Part shown: in pieces, positions 32,179-40,893 of the stretch
Numbering within the stretch: the first letter of the stretch is position 1
How the letters are laid out: every line of letters starts with the position of its first letter
Assembly: GCA_036496025.1 (NCBI GenBank)
Contig: DASXLW010000223.1
Location: 16,273 to 80,272 of the forward strand
Reading direction: 5' to 3'
Origin: PALSA-505 sp036496025
GTDB taxonomy: Bacteria; Actinomycetota; Actinomycetes; Streptosporangiales; Streptosporangiaceae
DNA length: 64,000 nucleotides
Notes under the pieces: model-generated
Seen by the model: only the letters and a program-made list of their open reading frames with translations
Database searches by the model: none
Told to the model about the DNA's origin: nothing
Position numbers and translations under genes: made by a program

Positions 32179-33716
32179 GGCGCGGCCCGCCGTTGCGCGA
32201 CCGCCTCGGCCATCCGCCTGCGCTGCGGCTTGCCGGTAGGGGTGCGCGGTATCTCGGGTACGACGTCGATCCGGGCCGGCACCTTGAACGCGGCCAGCTG
32301 CCGGCGGCAGTGGTCGATCAGATCCCTGGCCTCCGCGTCCTGGTCCAGGGTCACCGCGGCCGCGACCAGCTCCCCGTACTTGTCGTCGGGTACCCCGAAG
32401 CAGACCGCGTCGCGCACCGCGGGATGGGACACCAGTACCTGCTCGATCTCGGCGGGGGCGATGTTCTCGCCGCCCCGGATGATCATCTCCTTGATCCGCC
32501 CGTGCAGGGTCAGGTAGCCGCCCTGCAGCACCCCCCGGTCGCCGGTGCGGAACCAGCCACGGGTGAACGCCTCGGCGTTGGCCGCGGGGTTGTTCGCGTA
32601 ACCGTCGGTGACACCGGGCCCCCGGATGACCACCTCGCCGGGGCTGCCGTCGGGCAGCAAGGTGCCGTCGGCGTCGATCACGCCGACCTCGGTGCCGGTG
32701 GGCACGCCCACCGAGCCCGGCACCCGCGCGGCCGGCGGCAGCGGATTGGAGGTCATCTGATGGCTGGCCTCGGTCATGCCGTAGGCCTCGAGCATCGGTA
32801 CCCGGTAGCTGGCTTCGGCTCGCTCCAGCAGGGCCGGCGAGAGCGCCGAGCTGCAGGAGCGGACGAACCGCAGCGTGCCGGGCGGGCCGGCCTCGTCGGC
32901 GCGGTCGAGGATCATCTGGTGCAGCGTCGGCCCGGCCGACAGCCAGGTAGCGCCGTGCTCACGGGCCTGCGGCCAGAACCGGTGCGCAGTGAACCGGCGC
33001 GGCGCGACGACCGTGCCGCCCGTGCTCAGCGCCGCGAACGCCGACGCGACGAGCCCGTGGATGTGGAACAGCGGCATCACGCAGAACGAGACATCGCCGG
33101 GGCCGAGCCGGTAATGCGCGGCGATCGTACGGACCGAGGCCATCAGGTTCCGCTGGCGCAGCGGGACCTGCTTGGGCCGGCTGGTCGTTCCGCTGGTGTG
33201 CAGCACGACGCCCACGTCGTCCGGGCTCCCGGCCTCGAACGACCGCTGCGGCAGCACGGTGGCGCCCGCGGCGTCGAGCAGCTCCGGCGGGCCGCCGCCG
33301 CCGGCGGCACCGACCGTGAGTACCGGCGTCTGGGTGCCGGCCGCGGCGTCCGCCGCCGCGGCCGGGCGGCTGGCCGGGATCAGGAAGAGCCTGGGGGCGA
33401 TGTCGGTCAGGAAGAAGTCGAACTCGGCCTGCGTGTACGCCGGGTTGAGGGGGGCGGCGGCCGCGCCGAGCGCGGTGATCGCCAACAGCAGCAGGACGAA
33501 GTCGGGGCCGTTGGGCAGGGTGAGCGCCACCCGGTCGCCGCGCCGCACGCCGGCCCCGGCCAGCCGCTGGGCGAGGGCCTCGATCACGGCCGCCACCCGC
33601 GCGTAGCTGAGCGCCTGACCGTCATCGGGCACGACGAGCGCCGGGCGGCCCGGCTCACCCCTGGCGAGCAGTGCGCTCAGCGGCTCGCCGCTAGCCCTGC
33701 TGGTGCCTTCGGTCAT
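32175..33716 (-). CDS. AMP-forming acyl-CoA synthetase
   Basis: A 513-residue ANL-superfamily ligase counted from the ATG at 33716, which has GGAGG 7 nt upstream. Core motifs are LHTSGTTSRPKQV (P-loop), YGMTEASHQM, TGDRGVLQGGYLTLHGRIKE (hinge Asp and Arg), and PTGKPQRRR with the C-terminal catalytic Lys. The overall pattern resembles oxalyl-CoA/medium-chain acyl-CoA synthetases. It activates a carboxylic acid with ATP and CoA. Operon with the PanE-like reductase (4-nt overlap); a MarR gene lies 141 nt upstream on the same strand. Confidence 0.92.
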   Translation of the reverse strand: MTEGTSRASGEPLSALLARGEPGRPALVVPDDGQALSYARVAAVIEALAQRLAGAGVRRGDRVALTLPNGPDFVLLLLAITALGAAAAPLNPAYTQAEFDFFLTDIAPRLFLIPASRPAAAADAAAGTQTPVLTVGAAGGGGPPELLDAAGATVLPQRSFEAGSPDDVGVVLHTSGTTSRPKQVPLRQRNLMASVRTIAAHYRLGPGDVSFCVMPLFHIHGLVASAFAALSTGGTVVAPRRFTAHRFWPQAREHGATWLSAGPTLHQMILDRADEAGPPGTLRFVRSCSSALSPALLERAEASYRVPMLEAYGMTEASHQMTSNPLPPAARVPGSVGVPTGTEVGVIDADGTLLPDGSPGEVVIRGPGVTDGYANNPAANAEAFTRGWFRTGDRGVLQGGYLTLHGRIKEMIIRGGENIAPAEIEQVLVSHPAVRDAVCFGVPDDKYGELVAAAVTLDQDAEARDLIDHCRRQLAAFKVPARIDVVPEIPRTPTGKPQRRRMAEAVAQRRAAP

Positions 33717-33857
33717 CGGCTGGCCTCCGTTCGCGGGCGGCACGGTGCGGGCGGCCGCACGGCGTGATCGACTCGCTCTTAGTCTGCCGTGATCCTGACG
33801 GCCGGCCGGGGGCGACCCTTCAGGGCGCGGGCGTGCTGGCGGGCACGGCTTCCGCGG

Positions 33858-34364
33858 TCACCGAGATCCGTTGTCGGGGGCTCCAGCGGCCGGGTCCCGT
33901 CGCTCGCTATCCAGTTCGCGCAGGTGCCGCAGCGCCGGGATCGCCGCGGCCAGGGCGGCCGCCTCATCGGCGGGCAACTTGTCGATCAGCTGGATGAGCG
34001 CCTCGGCGCCCGCGCGGCGCTGAGCCCGGAGCAGTTGCGCTCCGGCGGCGGTCAGCGCGACGAGCGCCACCCGCCGGTCCGCCGGGTCCCCCCGCCGCTC
34101 CACCAGCCCGGACCGCTCCAGCGCGGTCACCAGCACGGTCATCGACGGCTGGGCCACACCCTGGATCACGGCCAGGTCGGTGATCCGACGCGGTCCGGTG
34201 CGGTCCAGGCTGGCCAGCGTCGACAGCGAGGTCAGGCTCATCTCCCGCGGTCCCCGTCGTATCGCCGCGGTGACCAGCCCGTACAGCGCCTCCCCGGCCG
34301 CGGCCAGGTCGCCGGGGTCCAGCTGGTGTTTGGCTTCTGGCTTGCTCTCCACGCCGAGAAGCAT
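33858..34364 (-). CDS. MarR-family transcriptional regulator
   Basis: A 168-residue winged-helix repressor. The recognition region is RITDLAVIQGVAQPSMTVLVTALERSG and the wing DPADRRVALVALTAAG, both typical of MarR. N- and C-terminal helices provide the dimer interface. It diverges from the 14-TM MFS exporter across 243 bp rich in AT palindromes, so it most likely represses that exporter and itself, and is released by a small phenolic or drug-like ligand. The start at 34364 lies only 5 nt from a perfect 12-bp palindrome. Confidence 0.92.
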   Translation of the reverse strand: MLLGVESKPEAKHQLDPGDLAAAGEALYGLVTAAIRRGPREMSLTSLSTLASLDRTGPRRITDLAVIQGVAQPSMTVLVTALERSGLVERRGDPADRRVALVALTAAGAQLLRAQRRAGAEALIQLIDKLPADEAAALAAAIPALRHLRELDSERRDPAAGAPDNGSR

Positions 34365-34369
34365 AGCGC

Positions 34370-34381
34370 ATCTATATAGAT
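34370..34381. promoter_or_regulatory. palindrome ATCTATATAGAT upstream of marR
   Basis: A perfect 12-bp AT-rich palindrome immediately upstream of the MarR start codon. AT runs are rare in this DNA, and MarR proteins bind such short symmetric sites. It may serve as a -10 region, as the repressor site, or as both. Confidence 0.5.
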
Positions 34382-34411
34382 CCTCGAATAGAAAGGCGGC
34401 CGGGAGGCGCG

Positions 34412-34463
34412 GCGGCCGGGACGGCTTCGCGGGGCGAGCGGCCGGGACGGCTTCGCGGGGCGA
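34412..34463. repeat. 26-bp tandem duplication in the marR-MFS spacer
   Basis: The unit beginning GCGGCCGGGACGGCTTCGCG is present twice, at 34412-34437 and 34438-34463, without a gap. It lies between the two candidate operators. Its role is unknown; it may simply reflect replication slippage. Confidence 0.8.
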
Positions 34464-34510
34464 GGGGGGGCCTGCTGGGGCCCGGGTCAGGGAATATCCC
34501 CGGATATTAA

Positions 34511-34534
34511 ATTAGTTTGCATTAAGCAACTAAT
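34511..34534. promoter_or_regulatory. MarR-type operator candidate upstream of the MFS gene
   Basis: ATTAGTTTGC-ATTAA-GCAACTAAT: the outer 7 bp of each arm match exactly, and TTGC/GCAA matches after one base of slip. This is the symmetry and composition expected for a MarR dimer site. It lies 74 bp before the MFS start, in the only strongly AT-rich part of the spacer, and probably overlaps the exporter promoter. Confidence 0.6.
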
Positions 34535-34607
34535 CTGGATCCGGGACCTGCGCCCAGGCGCGGGCCGGTCCGCGCCCGCAGTCAAGCATCGTCAGAGAGG
34601 ACGGCTC

Positions 34608-36539
34608 GTGCCGCGCACCAGCCCGCACTACAAGTGGATCGCCCTGTCCAACACCACGCTCGGCGTGCTGATGGCCACCATCAACGCCTCCATCCTGCTG
34701 ATCGCGCTGCCCGACATCTTCCGCGGAATCGGCGTCAACCCGCTGCAGCCGGGCAACACCAGCCTGCTGCTGTGGCTGCTGATGGGGTACCTGGTCGTCA
34801 CCGCGGTGCTCGTGGTGAGCTTCGGACGGCTGGGCGACATGTTCGGCCGGGTCCGGATGTACAACCTCGGGTTCGCGATCTTCGCCCTGTTCTCGGTCAT
34901 GCTGTCGCTGACCTGGCTGCACGGCACGGCCGGCGCCTGGTGGCTGATCGTAATGCGGATCCTGCAAGGGGTCGGCGGGGCCATGCTGCTGGCCAACTCC
35001 AGCGCGATCCTGACCGACGCCTTCCCCGCCACCGAGCGCGGCCTCGCGCTCGGGCTGAACCAGGTGGCCGGGATCGCGGGCTCGTTCATCGGCCTCGTGC
35101 TCGGCGGCGTGCTCGGCCCGCTCAACTGGCGGTACGTCTTCCTCGTCTCGGTCCCGTTCGGGGTGCTCGGCGCGATCTGGTCCTACCTGAAGCTGCGTGA
35201 GCTGGGGATTCGCCAGCCGGCCAGCCTGGACTGGTGGGGCAACGTGACGTTCGGCGCCGGCCTGATCGCCGTGCTGGCGGGCATCACCTACGGCATCCAG
35301 CCCTACGGCGGGCACACCATGGGCTGGACCAGCCCGCTAGTGATCAGCCTGATCGCCGGCGGGCTCGCCGTGCTCGCGATCTTCTGCGTGATCGAGACGC
35401 GGGTCGCCGAGCCGATGTTCCGGCTGGCCCTGTTCAAGATCCGCCCGTTCACCGCCGGGAACCTGGCCAGCCTGCTGGCGGGCCTGGGCCGGGGCGGCCT
35501 CATGTTCATCCTGATCATCTGGCTGCAGGGCATTTACCTGCCAATCCACGGCTACAGCTTCAGCCAGACCCCGCTGTGGGCGGGGATCGCCATGCTCCCG
35601 CTTACCGTCGGTTTCCTCGTCGCCGGGCCGCTCTCGGGGTGGCTGTCCGACCGGTTCGGCGCCCGGCCGTTCGCCACCGGCGGCATGGTGGTGGCCGCGG
35701 CCTCGTTCGTGTTGCTGGAACTCCTGCCGGTCGACTTCGCGTACTGGCAGTTCGCGGTCATCCTGCTGCTCAACGGCATCGGCATGGGGCTGTTCGCCTC
35801 GCCGAACCGGGCCGGCATCATGAACAGCCTGCCGCCCGAGCGCCGCGGGGTCGGGGCGGGTATGAGCGCGACGTTCCAGAATTCGGCCATGGTGCTGTCG
35901 ATCGGCATCTTCTTCACGCTGATCATCCTCGGCCTGGCCTCGTCGCTGCCGGCGACCCTCAGCCATGGCCTGATCGCCCAGGGCGTTCCCCCGGCGGACG
36001 CGGCGCGGGTCGCCGCGTTGCCCCCGGTCTCGATCATGTTCGCGGCCCTGCTCGGCTACAACCCGGTGCAGACGCTGCTCGGGCCCGCCATCAGCCGGCT
36101 GCCGGCCAGCCATGCCGCGTACCTCACCGGCCACACCTTCTTCCCGTCCCTGATCTCGGCGCCGTTCGAGCACGGACTGGCCATCGCGTTCGACTTTGCG
36201 ATCGTGGCCTGCCTGGTCGCCGCCGTGGCGTCGCTGCTGCGAGGCTCCCGGTACGTGCACGAGGTGCACGGCGCGACCGCGGTGCGGGCCACCGCTCCGG
36301 ATGTCGCCGGGGCCGACCCGGCTCCCGCCGACGTCATCCCGGCGGGTAACGGCGCGGCCGACGTTGCCCGGCGCGTGCCGGCCGGGCCGCGGGCCCGGCA
36401 GGCCGCGGCCCGGCAGGCAGGCAACGGACATGCCGCGGCCTTCGGGCGCCCAAGTCCCGGGGACCGGACCGCCGGCCGCGCGATCCGGGAGCGCGCGCTC
36501 CGCCCGGCCCGCAACCGGTCCGGCCCCGAAGCCCGGTAA
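34608..36539 (+). CDS. 14-TM MFS (DHA2-like) exporter with long C-terminal tail
   Basis: A 643-residue drug:H+ antiporter of the EmrB/QacA type with about 14 membrane helices up to residue 545. LGDMFGRVRMYNLGFAIF carries motif A and IMRILQGVGGAMLLANS-like residues motif B/C. GTG start behind GAGAGGA. Expected to pump lipophilic drugs or metabolites and to be controlled by the divergent MarR. The last 90 residues are an Ala/Arg/Pro-rich tail whose final codons lie inside the first unit of a 55-bp tandem repeat, so the tail length may vary between strains. Confidence 0.93.
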   Translation: MPRTSPHYKWIALSNTTLGVLMATINASILLIALPDIFRGIGVNPLQPGNTSLLLWLLMGYLVVTAVLVVSFGRLGDMFGRVRMYNLGFAIFALFSVMLSLTWLHGTAGAWWLIVMRILQGVGGAMLLANSSAILTDAFPATERGLALGLNQVAGIAGSFIGLVLGGVLGPLNWRYVFLVSVPFGVLGAIWSYLKLRELGIRQPASLDWWGNVTFGAGLIAVLAGITYGIQPYGGHTMGWTSPLVISLIAGGLAVLAIFCVIETRVAEPMFRLALFKIRPFTAGNLASLLAGLGRGGLMFILIIWLQGIYLPIHGYSFSQTPLWAGIAMLPLTVGFLVAGPLSGWLSDRFGARPFATGGMVVAAASFVLLELLPVDFAYWQFAVILLLNGIGMGLFASPNRAGIMNSLPPERRGVGAGMSATFQNSAMVLSIGIFFTLIILGLASSLPATLSHGLIAQGVPPADAARVAALPPVSIMFAALLGYNPVQTLLGPAISRLPASHAAYLTGHTFFPSLISAPFEHGLAIAFDFAIVACLVAAVASLLRGSRYVHEVHGATAVRATAPDVAGADPAPADVIPAGNGAADVARRVPAGPRARQAAARQAGNGHAAAFGRPSPGDRTAGRAIRERALRPARNRSGPEAR

Positions 36540-36669
36540 GGCACCCTCCGCACGCCGGCGGGCCCAGCGACCGGTCCGGCCCCGGAACCCAGTAGGCACC
36601 CTCCGCACGCCGGCAGGCCCAGCGACCGGTCCGCCCCAAACCCCTGTTGGCACCCTCCGCACGCTCCGG
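36506..36669. repeat. three 55-bp tandem repeats across the MFS stop codon
   Basis: Units start at 36506, 36561 and 36616 and share GGCCCAGCGACCGGTCCGGC ... GGCACCCTCCGCACGC. The first unit contains the last 11 codons and the stop of the MFS gene; the other two are non-coding. Similarity is high but not perfect, so the duplication is not brand new. It may affect termination or mRNA stability. Confidence 0.85.
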
Positions 36670-36711
36670 TAACCGCGTCTCGCCGGTGACAGCCACAGTA
36701 CGAATTTTGGC

Positions 36712-36740
36712 TTGTCATCCACCTATATACCGAGTAGCAT
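36712..36740 (+). promoter_or_regulatory. sigma-70-type promoter for the MacB-like ABC operon
   Basis: TTGTCA at 36712-36717 and TAGCAT at 36735-36740 are separated by exactly 17 bp. Transcription would begin near 36747, about 45 nt before the ABC ATPase start. The region is notably AT-rich for this DNA (ACCTATATAC between the boxes), which also suits an operator. Confidence 0.6.
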
Positions 36741-36790
36741 CCTCAGCAGAATACCGGTTAAGTGCGACCGGCCTGGCTGGAGGTGCCCTG

Positions 36791-37513
36791 GTGAGCATGC
36801 TGGAATTGCGTCATGTATCGAAGGTTTACGGCGACGGCGCCGCACAGGTGCATGCGCTGGACGACGTCAGCTTGTCGGTGGAAGCCGGCGCGCTGGTCGC
36901 GGTGATGGGCCCGAGCGGTTCAGGCAAGAGCACGCTGCTCACCATCGCCGGCACCCTGGAGGAACCGACCATCGGCGAGGTGCTCATCGGCGGCACCGCG
37001 GTGGCGAAGATGTCGCGGGCCCAGCGGGCGCGGCTGCGCCGCCGCGCGATCGGCTACGTGTTCCAGGACTTCAACCTGCTGCCCGGGCTCACCGCGGCGG
37101 AGAACGTCGCCCTGCCGCTGGAGCTTGACGGCACCACGGCCAGGAAGGCGCGCGCCGCTGGGGTGCGCGCCCTGGACGGCCTGGGCCTGGCCGATCGCGC
37201 GGGCCAGTACCCCGACCAGTTGTCCGGCGGCGAGCGGCAGCGGGTGGCGATCGCCCGCGCGATGGTCGGTGAGCGCCAGCTGATGCTGGCCGACGAGCCG
37301 TCCGGCGCGCTGGACTCGGCGAACGCCGAGGAGGTCATGCGCCTGCTGCACGGGGCGAGCGAGCGCGGCCTGGCCGTCGTGGTGGTGACCCACGACCCGC
37401 AGCTGGCCTCGTGGGCCGACCGGGTGGTGTTCCTGCGGGACGGGCGCATGGTCGAGCAGAAGGCGCCCGCGCGGGCTGCCGAGTCGCTTCTCACCCCCGG
37501 ACAGAACCGATGA
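36791..37513 (+). CDS. ABC transporter ATPase, MacB/LolD type
   Basis: A 240-residue ATPase from a GTG with GGAGGT 6 nt upstream (an in-frame ATG two codons later is possible). Walker A is GPSGSGKST, the Q-loop FQDFNLL, the signature LSGGERQR, Walker B LMLADEPSG and the switch His in VVTHD. The family powers mechanotransmission permeases that act on periplasmic or membrane substrates such as antimicrobial peptides or lipoproteins. Its TGA overlaps the permease ATG, so the subunits are made in equal supply. Confidence 0.95.
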   Translation: MSMLELRHVSKVYGDGAAQVHALDDVSLSVEAGALVAVMGPSGSGKSTLLTIAGTLEEPTIGEVLIGGTAVAKMSRAQRARLRRRAIGYVFQDFNLLPGLTAAENVALPLELDGTTARKARAAGVRALDGLGLADRAGQYPDQLSGGERQRVAIARAMVGERQLMLADEPSGALDSANAEEVMRLLHGASERGLAVVVVTHDPQLASWADRVVFLRDGRMVEQKAPARAAESLLTPGQNR

Positions 37514-40026
37514 GCACGGCGGTCCGGGACCAGCCGGCCGCGCCGGCCAGGGGAGGGAACGGCGGCGTGGCCGCGCGCCAGGCGGTCATGCGCTGGGCCT
37601 GGCGGATGTTCCGCCGCGAGTGGCGTCAGCAGCTCCTGGTGCTGTCCCTCATCGTGGTCGCGGTGGCCGCGACCTTCATCGGCGCCGCGGTCGCCACCAA
37701 CACGCCGCCTCCCGCGAACGCGGGCTTCGGCACCGCCAGCGACCTGGCCTCGTTCCAGGCGCCTGACTCGCATCTGGCCAGCCAGATCGCCGCGCTGCGG
37801 CACCGGTTCGGCCGCATCGACGTGATCGAGAACCAGGCCGTCGCCATCTCCGGCTCGATCCAGGGCTACGACCTGCGTGCCCAGGACCCGCACGGCCCGT
37901 TCGGGCAGCCCATGCTTTCCCTGGTCAGCGGGCATTACCCGGTAGGCTCCAGCCAGGTCGCGGTGACGCCGGGACTCGCATCCACCTTCAACCTCAAGGT
38001 CGGAGACGTCTGGCACCAGGGCGGCACGGCGCGCCGGGTGACCGGCATCGTGCAGAACCCGCAGAGCCTGGCGAGCGAGTTCGCCCTGGTGGCGCCGGGC
38101 CAGGTCAGGGCGCCGACCCAGGTCACCGTGCTGTTTGAGGCGCCGGGGGTGCGCCCGTCCTCGATCGGCCCGAACGTGCAGACCCCGCACTCGGTCACGG
38201 CGAGCAACCCGCTCAATCCGACGACGATCGTGCTCGCCCTGGCCACGATCGGCATGCTGCTCATCGCCCTGGTCGGGGTGGGCGGCTTCACGGTCCTGGC
38301 GCAGCGCAGACTGCGCTCGCTGGGGATGCTCGGCGCCCAGGGCGCCAGCGATCAGCACATCCGCCTGGTCGTGCGGGCCAACGGCGTCGTGGTCGGCGTG
38401 GCCGGCACGGTGATCGGGGCCGTGCTCGGCCTGATCGGCTGGCTGGCCTACCGGCCGATCCTGGAGTCCGAAGCCCACCACGTGATCGGCGTGTTCGCGC
38501 TGCCGTGGAAGGTGATCCTGCCAGCCATGGCGCTGGCCATCGTCGCCAGCTATTTCGCCGCCTCGCGCCCGGCCCGCCAGATCACCCGCACCCCCATCGT
38601 GACCGCCCTGTCCGGCAGGCCCGCTCCCCCGAAGCGGCTGCACCGCACGGCCCTGCCGGGCATCATCTTCCTGGCCGTCGCCTTCGGCCTGCTGACCTAT
38701 TCCGGCGCCAGCAGCAACGGAGGCGGAACGGGCGAGCTGGTCCTCGGCCTCGTGGCGCTGGTCGTGGCGCTGATCCTGCTGGCCCCGTTCTGCCTGACGG
38801 CGCTGGCCAGGCTGGGCCGGCACGCCCCGATCCCGGTCCGCCTGGCCCTGCGTGACCTGGCCCGCTACCGGGCCCGCTCGGGCTCGGCCCTCGCCGCGAT
38901 CAGCCTCGGTGTGCTCATCGCCGTGCTGATCTGCGTGGAGACCGCGGCGCGGTTCGGGAACGTGCTCGACTACGCCGGGCCCAACCTGGCCTCGAACCAG
39001 CTCATCGTCTATACGCCGAACGGCCCCCAGGGCGGCCCAGGCGGGAAGGTGAGCGGCAGCAAGCCGGCCGCGTGGTCGGCCCGCGCACACGCCATCGCGG
39101 CCGCGCTGGGCTCGCACGACGTCGTCCCGCTCGACCTGACCGGCGCCACCCTCCAGCACGCCGCGTCCGGGCGCCAGTTCGGCGGGCAGGTTTACGTCGC
39201 CACCCCGCAGCTGCTCCAGGCATTCGGGATCAAGGCCTCCGCGATCAACCCCTCAGCCGACATCCTCACGATGCGGCCGGGGCTGTCGGGCATCTCCAAG
39301 ATGCAGCTGATCTACGGTCAATCCTCCACCCCCCGCAACGTCACGCCCGGCAGCGCCGACGGCAACGGACCGGGACCGCAGTCTTACCCCTGCCCGAAGA
39401 ACGAATGCCTGGCCAACCCGGTGATCCAGGAGGTCAGCGGGCTCCCGTCCGGTACCTCGGCGCCCAACACGGTGATCACCGAGCACGCGATCCGGCAGCT
39501 GCACCTGCAGTCCAGCGTTTCCGGCTGGCTCATCCAGGCCCCGCACCCGCCCACCGCCGCGCAGATCAGCAACGCGCGGCTGACGGCGTCCGCGGCGGGC
39601 ATGACGATCGAGACCAAGAACAGCATCCCGACCACGGCGACGATCCTCGACTGGGCCACGGTCTTCGGCATCGCGCTCGCGCTGGGGATCCTGGCCATGA
39701 GCGTCGGCCTGATCCGCAGCGAGACGGCCAGCGACCTGCGCACGCTGACCGCAACCGGGGCGAGCAGTTCGACCCGCCGCCTGCTCACCGCGGTCACAGC
39801 CGGCGCGCTCGGCCTGCTCGGCGCGGTGCTCGGCACGGCCGCCGCCTACGTCGGCGCCGTCGCGTACGCCCGCGGCAACTCGAACGACGGCCTGTCGTCC
39901 CTGCAGTACGTGCCGGTGGCGAATCTCCTGGTCATCCTCGTCGGCATGCCGCTGCTCGCGACGGCCATAGGCTGGCTGCTGGCCGGGCGTGAACCGCAGG
40001 TCATCTCCCGGCAGCCGCTCGAGTGA
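37510..40026 (+). CDS. FtsX-family ABC permease with two core domains
   Basis: An 838-residue permease starting at the ATG that overlaps the ATPase stop. An N-terminal helix (QLLVLSLIVVAVAATFIGAA) is followed by an extracytoplasmic domain, a first FtsX core with three helices around 240-400, a middle helix pair (around 375-435), a second extracytoplasmic domain of about 240 residues, and a second FtsX core at about 715-830. Such duplicated FtsX permeases with one ATPase are common in actinobacteria and are linked to peptide-antibiotic resistance or lipid handling. No regulator gene is adjacent. A very strong stem-loop follows the stop. Confidence 0.92.
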   Translation: MSTAVRDQPAAPARGGNGGVAARQAVMRWAWRMFRREWRQQLLVLSLIVVAVAATFIGAAVATNTPPPANAGFGTASDLASFQAPDSHLASQIAALRHRFGRIDVIENQAVAISGSIQGYDLRAQDPHGPFGQPMLSLVSGHYPVGSSQVAVTPGLASTFNLKVGDVWHQGGTARRVTGIVQNPQSLASEFALVAPGQVRAPTQVTVLFEAPGVRPSSIGPNVQTPHSVTASNPLNPTTIVLALATIGMLLIALVGVGGFTVLAQRRLRSLGMLGAQGASDQHIRLVVRANGVVVGVAGTVIGAVLGLIGWLAYRPILESEAHHVIGVFALPWKVILPAMALAIVASYFAASRPARQITRTPIVTALSGRPAPPKRLHRTALPGIIFLAVAFGLLTYSGASSNGGGTGELVLGLVALVVALILLAPFCLTALARLGRHAPIPVRLALRDLARYRARSGSALAAISLGVLIAVLICVETAARFGNVLDYAGPNLASNQLIVYTPNGPQGGPGGKVSGSKPAAWSARAHAIAAALGSHDVVPLDLTGATLQHAASGRQFGGQVYVATPQLLQAFGIKASAINPSADILTMRPGLSGISKMQLIYGQSSTPRNVTPGSADGNGPGPQSYPCPKNECLANPVIQEVSGLPSGTSAPNTVITEHAIRQLHLQSSVSGWLIQAPHPPTAAQISNARLTASAAGMTIETKNSIPTTATILDWATVFGIALALGILAMSVGLIRSETASDLRTLTATGASSSTRRLLTAVTAGALGLLGAVLGTAAAYVGAVAYARGNSNDGLSSLQYVPVANLLVILVGMPLLATAIGWLLAGREPQVISRQPLE

Positions 40027-40030
40027 ACCA

Positions 40031-40077
40031 GCCTTCCGCCCGCCGGGCCGGTAACCCCGGCCCGGCGGGCGGAAGGC
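40031..40077 (+). terminator. perfect 21-bp stem, 5-nt loop, after the ABC operon
   Basis: The arm at 40031-40051 (beginning GCCTTCCGCCCGCC) is matched without mismatch by 40057-40077, loop TAACC, starting 4 nt after the permease stop. There is no T-tract. It stands between a plus-strand operon and the 3' end of a minus-strand operon, so it could stop both. Confidence 0.85.
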
Positions 40078-40221
40078 CGTGCCCGGCCGCCAGGTCAGCG
40101 CCCGGGCGGCGGTTCGCGGCGCGTTCCCCGGCGGTGCCCGGCCCGAGGCCGCGGGCCAGCCGCCGCCAGGACCAGCCCGCCCCCGCGCGATAATCACCTG
40201 CGCGGATGGCCCACGCACGTG

Positions 40222-40878
40222 CTAGCCGGCCAGACCGGTGACGACGCCCGGGGTGAGCTCGGCGAGCCCGGGCAGCACCACGGCAGCCAGGCTGAGTGCG
40301 TCCGGGTCGGGCGGGTAGCTCGGGTGCGGGATCGCGATCACCTTCAGCCCCGCGGCGGCGGCCGACCGCAGCCCGTTCGACGAATCCTCGACCGCGGCGC
40401 ACCGCTGCGGCCGCCGGCCGAGCTGGCCGGCCACGGCGAGGTAGATATCCGGGGCAGGCTTGCCCCGCGCCACCTGCTCGGTGGACATGACCGCCGCGAA
40501 GCAGGCGCGCAGCGACGCGGCATCGAGTACCGTGCCGATCAGCGACGGCGGTGATGAGCTGGCCAGTCCGAGCGGCCAGTCGGCGGCCAGCCGCCTGACA
40601 GCCTCGACGGCGCCGGGCATCAGCGGCAGCCGATCGGTGTAGCGGGCCGCCATGCGCTCGATGACCAGCCGCGCCACCGTCTCGGGGGGCAGCCCGACGC
40701 CCAGGTCCTCGCTGAGGTAACGGGCCCACTCACCCGTGCTCATGCCCATGAGCCGGCGCTGCGCGTCCGCAGTCCAGTGGCCGCCGCGCTCGGCTACCAG
40801 CTGCCGGCGTACCTGCTCCCACACGGGCTCCGAATCGATCAGTACCCCGTCAAGGTCGAAGACGACCGCCTCGATCAT
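40222..40878 (-). CDS. HAD-family sugar-phosphatase/phosphomutase-like protein
   Basis: A 218-residue HAD subfamily I protein. FDLDGVLIDSE at 7-17 has the nucleophile D8 and the general acid D10, LASSSPPS is motif II, GKPAPDIYL holds the motif III Lys, and VEDSSNGLRSA motif IV. The helical cap between motifs I and II has the beta-phosphoglucomutase/hexitol-phosphatase layout. Likely a cytoplasmic small-sugar phosphatase. Last gene of the minus-strand run HtrA, DMT, OsmC, HAD, 15 nt after OsmC. The gap beyond it to the terminator shows nothing. Confidence 0.92.
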   Translation of the reverse strand: MIEAVVFDLDGVLIDSEPVWEQVRRQLVAERGGHWTADAQRRLMGMSTGEWARYLSEDLGVGLPPETVARLVIERMAARYTDRLPLMPGAVEAVRRLAADWPLGLASSSPPSLIGTVLDAASLRACFAAVMSTEQVARGKPAPDIYLAVAGQLGRRPQRCAAVEDSSNGLRSAAAAGLKVIAIPHPSYPPDPDALSLAAVVLPGLAELTPGVVTGLAG

Positions 40879-40893
40879 CGGCCCGCGGTGCGC

